From contig UQLX01000036.1 of NCBI GenBank assembly GCA_900541985.1, positions 1 to 23,302 on the forward strand: 23,302 bases of DNA, given 5' to 3'. The stretch comes from an uncultured Blautia sp. Its GTDB lineage: Bacteria > Bacillota > Clostridia > Lachnospirales > Lachnospiraceae. A program made the position numbers and the translations under genes. Below, piece after piece: positions 1 to 7,167 of this stretch. The notes under the pieces were generated by a model that was given only the letters and a program-made list of their open reading frames with translations, did no database searches and was not told the origin of the DNA. How positions within the stretch are numbered: the stretch's first letter is position 1; the number at the start of each line of letters is the position of its first letter.

Positions 1-277
1 TCCCAATGGAATCACCTATACCTTTCTTTTGATTTCATTCCTTTCATGTAACATTTATATATGCTATGAATTGAATGATTTTCTTTTATTTTTTCTTCTG
101 TTTTCTTTTGATGAATATATAATAGCACTGCTCTTCTTATTTGTCAATACATTTTTTAATTTTATTTATAATAATATATTTATTTCTATATTAATTTGTT
201 TTAAAACTATTTATTTTTTTATATTTTCTATTAATTTCAGATAATTTGTTAATTTAAAAAATTCCGAATTTAAAAAA
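1..277. other. AT-rich intergenic region with no convincing gene
   Basis: This stretch is dominated by A/T runs. A 71-codon open frame on the plus strand (29-244) is almost entirely Phe/Ile/Leu/Tyr, has no ribosome site and is best read as an AT-rich artefact. What the region does hold is a good minus-strand promoter (119-147) and, at the extreme left edge on the minus strand, an AGGTGA motif followed by a possible TTG start (bases 6-4). It is therefore most likely the 5' untranslated region and promoter of a leftward gene that lies outside the window. The A/T tracts at 148-277, upstream of the -35, could act as an UP-type element; that is inference. Confidence 0.6.
119..147 (-). promoter_or_regulatory. 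Sigma-A-type promoter firing leftward off the window edge
   Basis: Read on the minus strand, TTGACA (147-142) is followed by a 17-base spacer ending in TGC and then TATTAT (124-119). This gives a perfect -35, an ideal spacer, an extended -10 TG and a 5/6 -10. The expected start is near base 112, leaving about 105 bases of AT-rich leader before the left edge. Confidence 0.75.
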
Positions 278-326
278 GACTGCTGAAGAAAGCTCATCTG
301 TCCTATACTCTTTCTTATCAGCAGTC
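278..326 (-). terminator. Rho-independent terminator of the aconitase-family gene
   Basis: GACTGCTGA (278-286) pairs with TCAGCAGTC (318-326), and the stem continues with AGAAAG (287-292) pairing with CTTTCT (310-315) after a two-base bulge. On the minus strand the hairpin is followed at once by TTTTTT (277-272), so it ends transcription of the gene whose stop is at 338. Confidence 0.85.
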
Positions 327-337
327 CCTGTTATATC

Positions 338-2596
338 TTATCTTTTATTATAATTGATCAGGCAGCCTTTCAAAATGATTTTTCTTTCATCATCTGTCAG
401 CTCTCCCAGAGTTACCTGAAATTCTTCCAGTTCTTTCTCTTTTACCACATATCCGGTAATACTGTCCATTTTTTCTTCCACTGCTTTGCGAATACCAGGG
501 AACAGCAGATAATCTCCGTTTGCAAAAGGAAGTTCTCCGTCCCGGATCAGAAATGGAAGCATACCCCAGTTGATCAGATTTGAACGATATCGTTTCGTTG
601 CATATTCATTGGCAATATTTGCCCATCCTCCAAGCACCTTCTGACAGGAAGCCGCCTGTTCACGGGCAGAACCGTCGCCGGGTTTTACTGCAAAAATCGT
701 ACTTCCGATACCAAGATTATCTCTGCTGATTTCCGGAAACTGCTTCCGAACAGTCTCAAGCACGGGTTTCAGTTCCGGCACAGCTTCCTCAGGGCTCTGA
801 TCTGCCTGAAGCGCTTTCTGCGCCTGCTGGATTTCCTTTGCACGTCCAACATAAGCCGGATCCTTTCTGGAAAGAGTAAACTCTGCAAGCCCCAGAGGGT
901 TGGAACGATAAGAAGACGTTTCTCCGGAAGGAATCAGCTCATCTGTTGTAGTAACCGGATCATGAATCTCGGAAACTACCTTTAAGACGAGATTTTCTGC
1001 AAGAGGAGGCATTTCCGGCCAGTCCTTGATATTCGGTCCAAACTGAATCTCAACATCTGGATCTGCAACACCTTTGCTGTCAAAAATACGGTTTTCATAA
1101 ATTGTTTTATCAAAGAAATACTTCTGACCTGTGTAGGATCCGGTAAAGGTCTCTGCTGATGTCAGGAAGCCTTTGTTTGCTGCTGTAGCTGCAATAGATC
1201 TGGCATCCATAAGTGCCACGGAAGAGATCTGTCCGCTCTGGATCTTTGACCCTTCTCTGTTCGGGAAATTCCTTGTCGTATGCCGGATGCTGAATGCATT
1301 ATTCGCCGGCGTATCGCCTGCACCGAAACACGGGCCGCAGAATGCTGTTTTTACTACAGCGCCTGTCGCCATAAGATCCGCCAGCACACCATTTTTTGCA
1401 AGTTCCATATAGATCGGCGTACTTGCCGGATATACACTCAATGTAAAAGCATCTGCTCCAATGCTGGAGCCCCGGAGAATATCAGCCGCCGCACAGATGT
1501 TTTCAAAACCGCCGCCGGCGCAGCCTGCGATGATTCCCTGATCTACATAAAGCTTTCCGTCAACAACCTTATCCTTTAAGGTAAATGGAATTTTTCCATC
1601 AAGACTTATCTGCGCTTTTTTCTCAACATCATTTAAAATATCTTCCAGATTCTCATTCAGTTCATCAATCGTATATGTATTGCTTGGATGGAAAGGCATT
1701 GCGATCATGGGCTTGATTTCACCGAGATCTACCTCTACGCAGCCATCATAATAAGCCACCGTTCCCGGCTGAAGCTTTCTGTAATCTTCTTTTCTTCCAT
1801 GGATCTCATAAAACTCCTCAATGGTCTCGTCTGTCTGCCAGATAGAAGAAAGGCAGGTTGTCTCCGTTGTCATTACATCGATACCAATACGGAAGTCTGC
1901 GCTTAATCCTGCAACTCCCGGTCCTACAAACTCCATGACTTTATTTTTTACATAGCCATTTGCAAATACCTTACCAATGATCGCAAGGGCAATATCCTGG
2001 GGACCAACGCCCGGGCGGGGCTGTCCTTTCAGATAAATAGCCACAACCTCCGGCATATTGATATCATATGTCTGGGAAAGAAGCTGTTTTACCAGTTCTC
2101 CGCCTCCCTCTCCCATGGCCATGGTACCGAGCGCACCGTATCTGGTATGGCTGTCAGAGCCAAGAATCATCTTACCGCCTCCGGCAAGCATTTCACGGGC
2201 ATACTGGTGGATAACCGCCTGATGAGGCGGCACATAGACACCGCCATATTTCTTAGCGCAGGTCAGCCCAAACATATGATCGTCTTCATTGATGGTACCT
2301 CCCACTGCACAGAGAGAATTGTGGCAGTTGGTCAGTACATAGGGAACCGGAAATCTTTCAAGTCCGGAAGCGCGGGCCGTCTGGATAATCCCCACAAAGG
2401 TAATATCATGAGATGTCAGCTTATCAAATTTAATCTGCAGTTTTTCCATGTTTCCGGAAGTATTATGGGCTTCCAGAATACCATATGCCATGGTATTTTT
2501 TGCAGCCTGTTCTTTTGATACCGGCTGTGTCATGCAATTCTCTTCGACAATATCATGGCCATTTAAAAGGTAGATGCCGCCTTCATATAACTTCAT
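338..2596 (-). CDS. Aconitase-family hydratase (YbhJ-like)
   Basis: This 752-residue protein belongs to the aconitase/isopropylmalate isomerase superfamily. Its length and motifs fit the E. coli YbhJ type of uncharacterised hydratase better than AcnA or AcnB, which are longer. Visible motifs are GSDSHT (about 146-151), a lone Cys in GCAGGG (C359), CGPC (C420 and C423, the usual second and third Fe-S ligands), GDGSAREQAA (about 640-650) in the C-terminal swivel domain, and YRSNLINWGMLPF (about 670-682). The first ligand loop reads CAGGG where aconitases have CTNS. The Ser corresponding to the catalytic base of aconitase appears kept (GSAR instead of GSSR). The start was placed at the ATG ending at 2596 because GGAGGAG lies just upstream; a longer frame to 2614 would bury that site. 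It has its own promoter and terminator, so it is monocistronic. The substrate is unknown: aconitate hydration is possible but not shown. Confidence 0.85.
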   Translation of the reverse strand: MKLYEGGIYLLNGHDIVEENCMTQPVSKEQAAKNTMAYGILEAHNTSGNMEKLQIKFDKLTSHDITFVGIIQTARASGLERFPVPYVLTNCHNSLCAVGGTINEDDHMFGLTCAKKYGGVYVPPHQAVIHQYAREMLAGGGKMILGSDSHTRYGALGTMAMGEGGGELVKQLLSQTYDINMPEVVAIYLKGQPRPGVGPQDIALAIIGKVFANGYVKNKVMEFVGPGVAGLSADFRIGIDVMTTETTCLSSIWQTDETIEEFYEIHGRKEDYRKLQPGTVAYYDGCVEVDLGEIKPMIAMPFHPSNTYTIDELNENLEDILNDVEKKAQISLDGKIPFTLKDKVVDGKLYVDQGIIAGCAGGGFENICAAADILRGSSIGADAFTLSVYPASTPIYMELAKNGVLADLMATGAVVKTAFCGPCFGAGDTPANNAFSIRHTTRNFPNREGSKIQSGQISSVALMDARSIAATAANKGFLTSAETFTGSYTGQKYFFDKTIYENRIFDSKGVADPDVEIQFGPNIKDWPEMPPLAENLVLKVVSEIHDPVTTTDELIPSGETSSYRSNPLGLAEFTLSRKDPAYVGRAKEIQQAQKALQADQSPEEAVPELKPVLETVRKQFPEISRDNLGIGSTIFAVKPGDGSAREQAASCQKVLGGWANIANEYATKRYRSNLINWGMLPFLIRDGELPFANGDYLLFPGIRKAVEEKMDSITGYVVKEKELEEFQVTLGELTDDERKIILKGCLINYNKR

Positions 2597-2637
2597 AATA
2601 GCTCCTCCATTCATAGTCCTATTCTGATAATTACTTT

Positions 2638-2666
2638 ATTATAGTGCATTTTTAAAGAATCTGCAA
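2638..2666 (-). promoter_or_regulatory. Promoter of the aconitase-family hydratase
   Basis: On the minus strand TTGCAG (2666-2661), a 17-base spacer and a perfect TATAAT (2643-2638) lie about 40 bases upstream of the start codon. It is back to back with a plus-strand promoter at 2679-2707. Confidence 0.75.
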
Positions 2667-2678
2667 TGAATTCTTTTC

Positions 2679-2707
2679 TTTACTTATTCGAAAAGAATCG
2701 GTATACT
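2679..2707 (+). promoter_or_regulatory. Promoter of the small divergent gene
   Basis: TTTACT (2679-2684), a 17-base spacer and TATACT (2702-2707) precede the ribosome site at 2731-2735. The -35 elements of this promoter and of the hydratase promoter are only 12 bases apart, so the two could interfere or share a regulator. Confidence 0.6.
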
Positions 2708-2740
2708 GGTTACAGCAGATTACTTTTACCGGAGGAAAAT

Positions 2741-3007
2741 ATGTTTCGTTTATGGGGAAAAATATGGAAAAACAACCGTATGATCCAGGATACGGTTATT
2801 GAAGATCATTCAGAAGATACCAGAACTCACAAGGTATTCCGCGGTCTGGAAGAAATATGTTACAGATTTGACCTGGAAAATCCGATCTGGCTTGACAATA
2901 CCATTACAGATTTCAAACGTCATGCCAGAACCAGATTCAGCCAGGACAACTTTATTGAACAGATTGATTTTGACTATCTGGAAATACAGATCATCGAAGA
3001 AGACTGA
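2741..3007 (+). CDS. Small conserved-looking hypothetical protein (88 aa)
   Basis: I do not recognise this family. The 88-residue product is soluble, with no membrane segment or signal peptide. It has a basic N-terminus (FRLWGKIWKNNR), a mixed middle rich in charged and aromatic residues, and an acidic C-terminus ending IIEED. The frame is open upstream to 2666, but GGAGG at 2731-2735, six bases before the ATG at 2741, fixes the start. It has its own promoter and is transcribed away from the hydratase gene. It ends four bases before the stop of the convergent DUF2238 gene, and a hairpin with a T-run inside that gene can serve as its terminator. The good ribosome site, promoter and terminator argue that it is real. 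Confidence 0.7.
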   Translation: MFRLWGKIWKNNRMIQDTVIEDHSEDTRTHKVFRGLEEICYRFDLENPIWLDNTITDFKRHARTRFSQDNFIEQIDFDYLEIQIIEED

Positions 3008-3011
3008 ATTT

Positions 3012-3875
3012 TTATTTTTTATTTGCCATGGACAGATAATCTCTGTCCTTTGATTTTTTCCGGGGTACAAAAAGAGAAACCACTCTCTTTTTTCCACGTC
3101 CTCTTGCATAAAAAAATCCTATCACTGAAAAAACAACCGCACCGATAAAATTAACAAACAAATCTTTCATCGTATCATAAAGACCCACATCCAGATAGCC
3201 TCCAAGGCCCAACGCCTGCTGAGTCCCGTCTCCATGAACCACGATTACATCTGCAATGTCCCGAATCACAACCGGATGATTGGCTTTTGCCGGATCCAGC
3301 ATCACGCTGCTGACAGTATGCAGGATCATGTCCTTCTGCATATCAAATTTCAAAAAATAATCCATTCCAAATTCAAAAAATTCCCACAGAACACCTACCG
3401 TCATAGAAAAGCAAAATGCCAGAAGCGCCAGGAAAAAAGGGGACAGATCAAATGTCAGATTTTCATTGTCATTTAAAAGAAGCACCATGGAAAATCCTAC
3501 TGCCGCACAGAGAAATCCGTTCAGTGTATGAAGGATTGTATCCCATCCGGGAATCACAATGTAAAACGCATTGATCTCTCCCAGAATCTCCGCCGCAAAA
3601 ATAAAACAAAGGATGGAAATTTCCAGTCCTACCGGAATCTCGATCCGAAGCTTTACCTGCAGCCAGCTTGGAATATACAGAAGCAAAAGGGTAAGTATAC
3701 TGAGGAAAAATCCTTCATAATTATGTAGAAATAACTGACGCACCATACATCCGATCACAATGATCCTGAGAATAGAAAATACGATAAAGGTACTCCTGTG
3801 CTCTTTCAGTTCCATATCAATGGCCTGTTTTAAAGCCTTTTTATGAAATAGTTTCTCTTTTCTTTTGTCATTCAT
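3012..3875 (-). CDS. DUF2238 (YjdF-like) integral membrane protein
   Basis: The 287-residue protein has a charged cytoplasmic N-terminus (1-28) and several hydrophobic segments (about 29-50, 54-72, 82-100, 104-132, 146-166 and 238-256), then a very basic tail. Conserved polar blocks inside or beside the membrane, WDTILHTLNG (111-120), WEFFEFGMDYF (164-174) and DTMKDLFVNFIGA (234-246), are what I associate with the DUF2238/YjdF family, whose function is not established. The His, Asp and Glu residues in these blocks could bind a metal, which is inference. AGGAGG lies nine bases before the ATG. The upstream dehydrogenase stop is 54 bases away, so the two may be co-transcribed. A weak extended -10 (TGCTATAAA, around 3903-3911) in the gap could also give it a promoter of its own. 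Confidence 0.75.
   Translation of the reverse strand: MNDKRKEKLFHKKALKQAIDMELKEHRSTFIVFSILRIIVIGCMVRQLFLHNYEGFFLSILTLLLLYIPSWLQVKLRIEIPVGLEISILCFIFAAEILGEINAFYIVIPGWDTILHTLNGFLCAAVGFSMVLLLNDNENLTFDLSPFFLALLAFCFSMTVGVLWEFFEFGMDYFLKFDMQKDMILHTVSSVMLDPAKANHPVVIRDIADVIVVHGDGTQQALGLGGYLDVGLYDTMKDLFVNFIGAVVFSVIGFFYARGRGKKRVVSLFVPRKKSKDRDYLSMANKK
3030..3060 (+). terminator. Plus-strand terminator embedded in the opposing gene's 3' end
   Basis: GGACAGA (3030-3036) pairs with TCTGTCC (3042-3048) around a five-base loop, followed on the plus strand by TTTGATTTTTT. It lies 22 bases past the small gene's stop and inside the last codons of the DUF2238 gene. On the minus strand the hairpin is followed by A-rich sequence, so it should act on rightward transcription only. 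Confidence 0.55.
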
Positions 3876-3929
3876 CTTTCATTCCTCCTGAAAATCGGAA
3901 AGTTTATAGCATTCCTATTTTTTCCCATC

Positions 3930-4904
3930 TCAGTACACTCTGTTTCTTTCCTCTCCGGCTAAAAAAGCCCGTATGTTTTCAACTACCTCATCCCTGCACC
4001 GAAACCTTGTTTCTACCGGCGCCCATGCCATATGCGGTGTGATCAGAAGCTTTTTGCTGTCCCGGATACGGATCAGAGGATTGTCCTCTGCCATAGGTTC
4101 CTGTTTCAGTACATCCAGACAGGCACCTGCAATCATATCTTCTGCCAGAGCCTTGTAAAGAGCTTCCTGATCTACAATAGGGCCTCGGGCAACATTGATC
4201 AGAACCGCTGTTTTTTTCATTTTCTGAAACGCCTGAATATCCATCAGATTCTCAGTTTTCTCATTCAACGGAGCATGAATGGACAGAATATCCGACTCTT
4301 TCAGAAGTGTCTCAAAATCTACCTGTTTCCGGTCTGCACAAAGCTGATAGGTTCCACCGGATGCAGAATAACAGATGACTTTGCAGCCAAAAGCTTCTGC
4401 AATATCTGCCACCTTTCTTCCGATTGCTCCCATTCCAACAATTCCCCAGGTTTTTCCGCTGAGTTCATAAAAACGTTCTGTAAAATACGAAAATCCGCCG
4501 CTTTTTGTATATTCGCCGGATTTTACATAATCGTCATAAAAACGCAGTTTCTCCCATATATAAAACAGCATGGCAAACGTATGCTGTGCTACTGCATCGG
4601 TAGAATATCCGGCCACATTACATGCACGGATCCCCCGTTTTTTCAGATACTCACCATCCAGATTATTGATACCGGTAGCTGTCAGGCAGATCAGCTTCAG
4701 ATTTTCTGCATCCTTCAGGGTTTCTTCACACATGGGAAGTTTATTCGCTACAAGGATATCTGCATCTTTTATCCTTTCCGGCATTTCCTCCGGTGATGTA
4801 AAAGGATAGATTTCCACCTCTCCAAGAGGAAGAAAAGGGGTGAAAACCATGTCCTCACCCAGATTTTTTGCTTCAAGAAGTACGATTTTCATTTTTTTAT
4901 CCAT
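3930..4904 (-). CDS. D-2-hydroxyacid dehydrogenase (NAD-dependent)
   Basis: The 324-residue protein has the two-domain layout of the D-isomer-specific 2-hydroxyacid dehydrogenases, which reversibly reduce 2-keto acids such as hydroxypyruvate, glyoxylate or pyruvate in the cytosol. It shows the Rossmann motif GMGAIG (157-162). The catalytic triad of the family is present: Arg240 in NVARG, Glu269 in KQEP and His291 in TPHMAW. Length is normal for the family. The start ATG (4904) follows AGGAG by six bases and the upstream residues begin MDKKMKIVLLEA, a typical first beta strand. The acidic residue after the second strand that usually selects NAD over NADP is not evident; the strand is followed by YSASG. 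Substrate cannot be read from sequence; a glycerate dehydrogenase/hydroxypyruvate reductase role is one option. Confidence 0.88.
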   Translation of the reverse strand: MDKKMKIVLLEAKNLGEDMVFTPFLPLGEVEIYPFTSPEEMPERIKDADILVANKLPMCEETLKDAENLKLICLTATGINNLDGEYLKKRGIRACNVAGYSTDAVAQHTFAMLFYIWEKLRFYDDYVKSGEYTKSGGFSYFTERFYELSGKTWGIVGMGAIGRKVADIAEAFGCKVICYSASGGTYQLCADRKQVDFETLLKESDILSIHAPLNEKTENLMDIQAFQKMKKTAVLINVARGPIVDQEALYKALAEDMIAGACLDVLKQEPMAEDNPLIRIRDSKKLLITPHMAWAPVETRFRCRDEVVENIRAFLAGEERNRVY

Positions 4905-4953
4905 GGAACACTCCTGTTTGTTTTCAATAGATGTACATATACGATTCAGACAC

Positions 4954-4982
4954 AGTATAGCAAAAACTCCCTGATTCTACAA
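4954..4982 (-). promoter_or_regulatory. Promoter of the D-2-hydroxyacid dehydrogenase
   Basis: Read on the minus strand: TTGTAG (4982-4977), a 17-base spacer ending in TGC, and TATACT (4959-4954). The extended -10 compensates for a weak -35. The -35 and spacer lie within the terminator-like hairpin at 4962-4990. Confidence 0.55.
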
Positions 4983-4990
4983 GCAGGAGG
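4962..4990 (-). terminator. Possible terminator after the unknown membrane protein gene
   Basis: CTCCCTG (4967-4973) can pair with CAGGAGG (4984-4990) with one mismatch or bulge. On the minus strand it is followed by TTTTT (4966-4962). It begins 28 bases past the stop at 5018. The stem is short and imperfect. Confidence 0.45.
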
Positions 4991-5017
4991 TTCCAACAGC
5001 GTTTCTTAAAACAGATT

Positions 5018-5638
5018 TTATTCCATAAATTCCCGAATGATCTCTCTCATGATCTCTTCTTCCTCCGGACTGAGCATTTTACTGAAATGGCTGCCTGTTG
5101 CCGCGGTCTGGCGGATACTGGCTGTGATTCTTTCCACCATTTCTTCCTGAAGGACAGGATCCGGTTTTTCAGGCGCAGAAATCGGCACCGCCTTTCTTGC
5201 AGAGGGCAGTTCCTCTCTCTTTGATCTGACCTGAAGAATATAATCTGCCAGAGAGTTCATTACAAGATCTTCTCTGTAAGAAAAATCAAGAGCCTGACGA
5301 AGAAGAAGGAGACTGACAGGTACTGCCGTCCCCATATAAATGTACTGCAGCGGCAGTCCCTCCTTCATGTCCAGTCTTGTCACCAGAAAAAAAGCCGTTC
5401 CAAGACAGAGCAGTGAAAGAAGTGACGGTCCCCATACCAGAAGATTCATCCTGTTCAGAAGCCTGTCCCTTGTTTTCCAGAGATTCAGCCATTTCTCCTT
5501 CAGGTTCATCGATGCTTTTGTTTTTCGCATAGCTCTTCTGTAGGTAAGATGTACTGCCAACATTCCCAATGCCCCGGACACTCCCAGTACAGTCATTGCG
5601 TAAAGCGGAAGCTGCAGTTCCATAATTCTTTCCAGCAT
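5018..5638 (-). CDS. Unknown membrane protein (206 aa)
   Basis: I do not recognise this family. The protein has three likely membrane segments at about 10-30, 66-86 and 96-116, with a very basic loop between the first two (about 34-65). A soluble, acidic C-terminal half ends in a helical Glu-rich stretch (about 190-206). The start was placed at 5638 because AAGGAGGGG sits six bases before that ATG; the frame continues upstream to 5671 but those extra residues would span the ribosome site. It lies 109 bases downstream of murF on the same strand. No clear terminator separates them, so it may be the last gene of the cell-wall operon. Confidence 0.7.
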   Translation of the reverse strand: MLERIMELQLPLYAMTVLGVSGALGMLAVHLTYRRAMRKTKASMNLKEKWLNLWKTRDRLLNRMNLLVWGPSLLSLLCLGTAFFLVTRLDMKEGLPLQYIYMGTAVPVSLLLLRQALDFSYREDLVMNSLADYILQVRSKREELPSARKAVPISAPEKPDPVLQEEMVERITASIRQTAATGSHFSKMLSPEEEEIMREIIREFME

Positions 5639-5747
5639 GATCCCCTCCTTGATCCTCAGATTTCTTTTCAATCACATTCTACACCCTGAAGACCCCGGTG
5701 GGAACAAAAATCGTTCGTCAAATTCTCCTATAAAGTTCTCTGCTTTT

Positions 5748-7121
5748 CTACAGTGTCTCCAATGCCTTTACGACTTCTTCAAATTTCATAAAGTGGGAAG
5801 CCTTTACCAGCACAGTATCTCCTGTCTGTATAAGTTCATCCAGACGGGTCAGAAGCTCCTCTCTGTTTTTTACATAGATTACAGAGAAGCCCGGATCTGT
5901 CTCCCGTGCCGCCTCGGCCATATGATACGAAAGCTCTCCCACACAGATACAGCAGTCAATGCCGCAGGAGGCAGCATGCATACCCACTTCTTCGTGGAGA
6001 CGGATTTCATTTTCTCCAAGCTCTCCCATATCTCCCAGAATCGCAACCCTGCGTCCGGCTCCGTCATGAAGAACATCCAGAGATGCTTTCATGGACATTG
6101 GATTTGCATTATAGCAGTCATCTACGATCAGAAGCTTCTCTGTCTCAATCATCTTAAATCTTCCGCTGATAGCTTCCAGACTTTCGATTCCGCGCTTGAT
6201 CTCTTCCACGGTAAGATGATAGATTCTGCCCACTGCTGAAGCCGCAAGAGCATTATATACCATATGTATTCCCGGCATGGGAACCAGAACAGAAAAGCTC
6301 TCGTCTCCCAAATGGATCCGGCAGGAAACTCCCTTGAGACCTTTGCTCTCGATCTCGTCTGCATATACATCGCAGTCTCCCTTCAGACCAAAGAACACCG
6401 GACGGATACCCTGATATTCCTTTACCGTGGACAGTTTGTCATCGTCCCCGTTCAGTACAATGTTTCCGTCCTCTCGCAGGGAACCGAAAATCTCAGTTTT
6501 TGCTTTCAGTACTCCGTCCCTGTCTCCCAGATTTTCCAGATGGCAGGTTCCGATATTGGTAATCACACAGGTTTCCGGCCTGGCGATCCTGGCCAGTCTG
6601 GTCATTTCACCAAAATCACTGATCCCCATTTCAAGGACCGCGATCTCATCCTCATCCCGGAGGCGGAACACAGTAAGGGGAAGTCCCAGTTCGTTGTTAA
6701 AGTTTCCCTGGGTTTTCAGAGTACGATATCTTTCTTTCAGCACAGAGGCAATTACTTCTTTTGTACTTGTTTTTCCAACACTTCCGGTAATTCCCACAAC
6801 AGGAATCTGAAGCTGCTCCAGATAAAATTCCGCAATGTCCTTTACTGCCTGCAGAGAGGATTTCACCTGAATATACGGATGTTCTGCGTTTTCAAGCTCT
6901 CTCTCTGAAAGAGAAGCCAGACAGCCCTTTTCCATTACATCCGGGATAAACTTGTGAGCGTCTACACGTTCTCCTACAATCGGGACAAAAAGTCCTCCCT
7001 TTTCTGCCTTACGGCTGTCAGTGGTAATTGCAGAAACCTCCTGATCCAGAAATTTCTCCGGACCATGATAGATCCCTCTGCACACCTCTGTTATATTTCT
7101 CAATGTAAGATTCTTCATCAT
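5748..7121 (-). CDS. murF: UDP-N-acetylmuramoyl-tripeptide--D-alanyl-D-alanine ligase (MurF)
   Basis: MurF uses ATP to join D-Ala-D-Ala to the UDP-MurNAc-tripeptide, the last cytoplasmic step of the pentapeptide precursor. The 457-residue protein has normal length and the Mur ligase layout. The ATP loop is GITGSVGKTSTKE (110-122), followed by NNELGLP (142-148), EMGIS (164-168), the His of GTCHLENLG (about 194), DCYNANP (335-341) and LGDMGELG (362-369). The C-terminal block that reads KGSRGM in many MurF proteins is KASHFM here. The start is the first of two adjacent ATG codons (7121 or 7118) behind GCAGGA; the frame to 7163 lacks a site. Its partner Ddl, which makes the dipeptide substrate, ends 46 bases upstream on the same strand, so the two steps are most likely co-expressed. 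Confidence 0.95.
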   Translation of the reverse strand: MMKNLTLRNITEVCRGIYHGPEKFLDQEVSAITTDSRKAEKGGLFVPIVGERVDAHKFIPDVMEKGCLASLSERELENAEHPYIQVKSSLQAVKDIAEFYLEQLQIPVVGITGSVGKTSTKEVIASVLKERYRTLKTQGNFNNELGLPLTVFRLRDEDEIAVLEMGISDFGEMTRLARIARPETCVITNIGTCHLENLGDRDGVLKAKTEIFGSLREDGNIVLNGDDDKLSTVKEYQGIRPVFFGLKGDCDVYADEIESKGLKGVSCRIHLGDESFSVLVPMPGIHMVYNALAASAVGRIYHLTVEEIKRGIESLEAISGRFKMIETEKLLIVDDCYNANPMSMKASLDVLHDGAGRRVAILGDMGELGENEIRLHEEVGMHAASCGIDCCICVGELSYHMAEAARETDPGFSVIYVKNREELLTRLDELIQTGDTVLVKASHFMKFEEVVKALETL

Positions 7122-7167
7122 GTGTTTTCCTGCTTTCCAAAAAATCTGTTCTCTGTTCTGCAAGCTT

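Noticed and set aside
29..244. 71-codon plus-strand open frame
   Set aside because: Its product is almost all Phe, Ile, Leu and Tyr from AT-rich DNA, with no ribosome site. It runs antisense across the promoter at 119-147.
4032..4796. Plus-strand open frame of 254 codons opposite the D-2-hydroxyacid dehydrogenase
   Set aside because: It is an antisense shadow; the minus strand carries a full catalytic triad and Rossmann motif.
5639..5747. Possible promoter (TTCCCA, 17 bases, TAGAAT) before the unknown membrane protein gene
   Set aside because: The -35 matches at only four positions and is GC-flanked; too weak to list as a feature.
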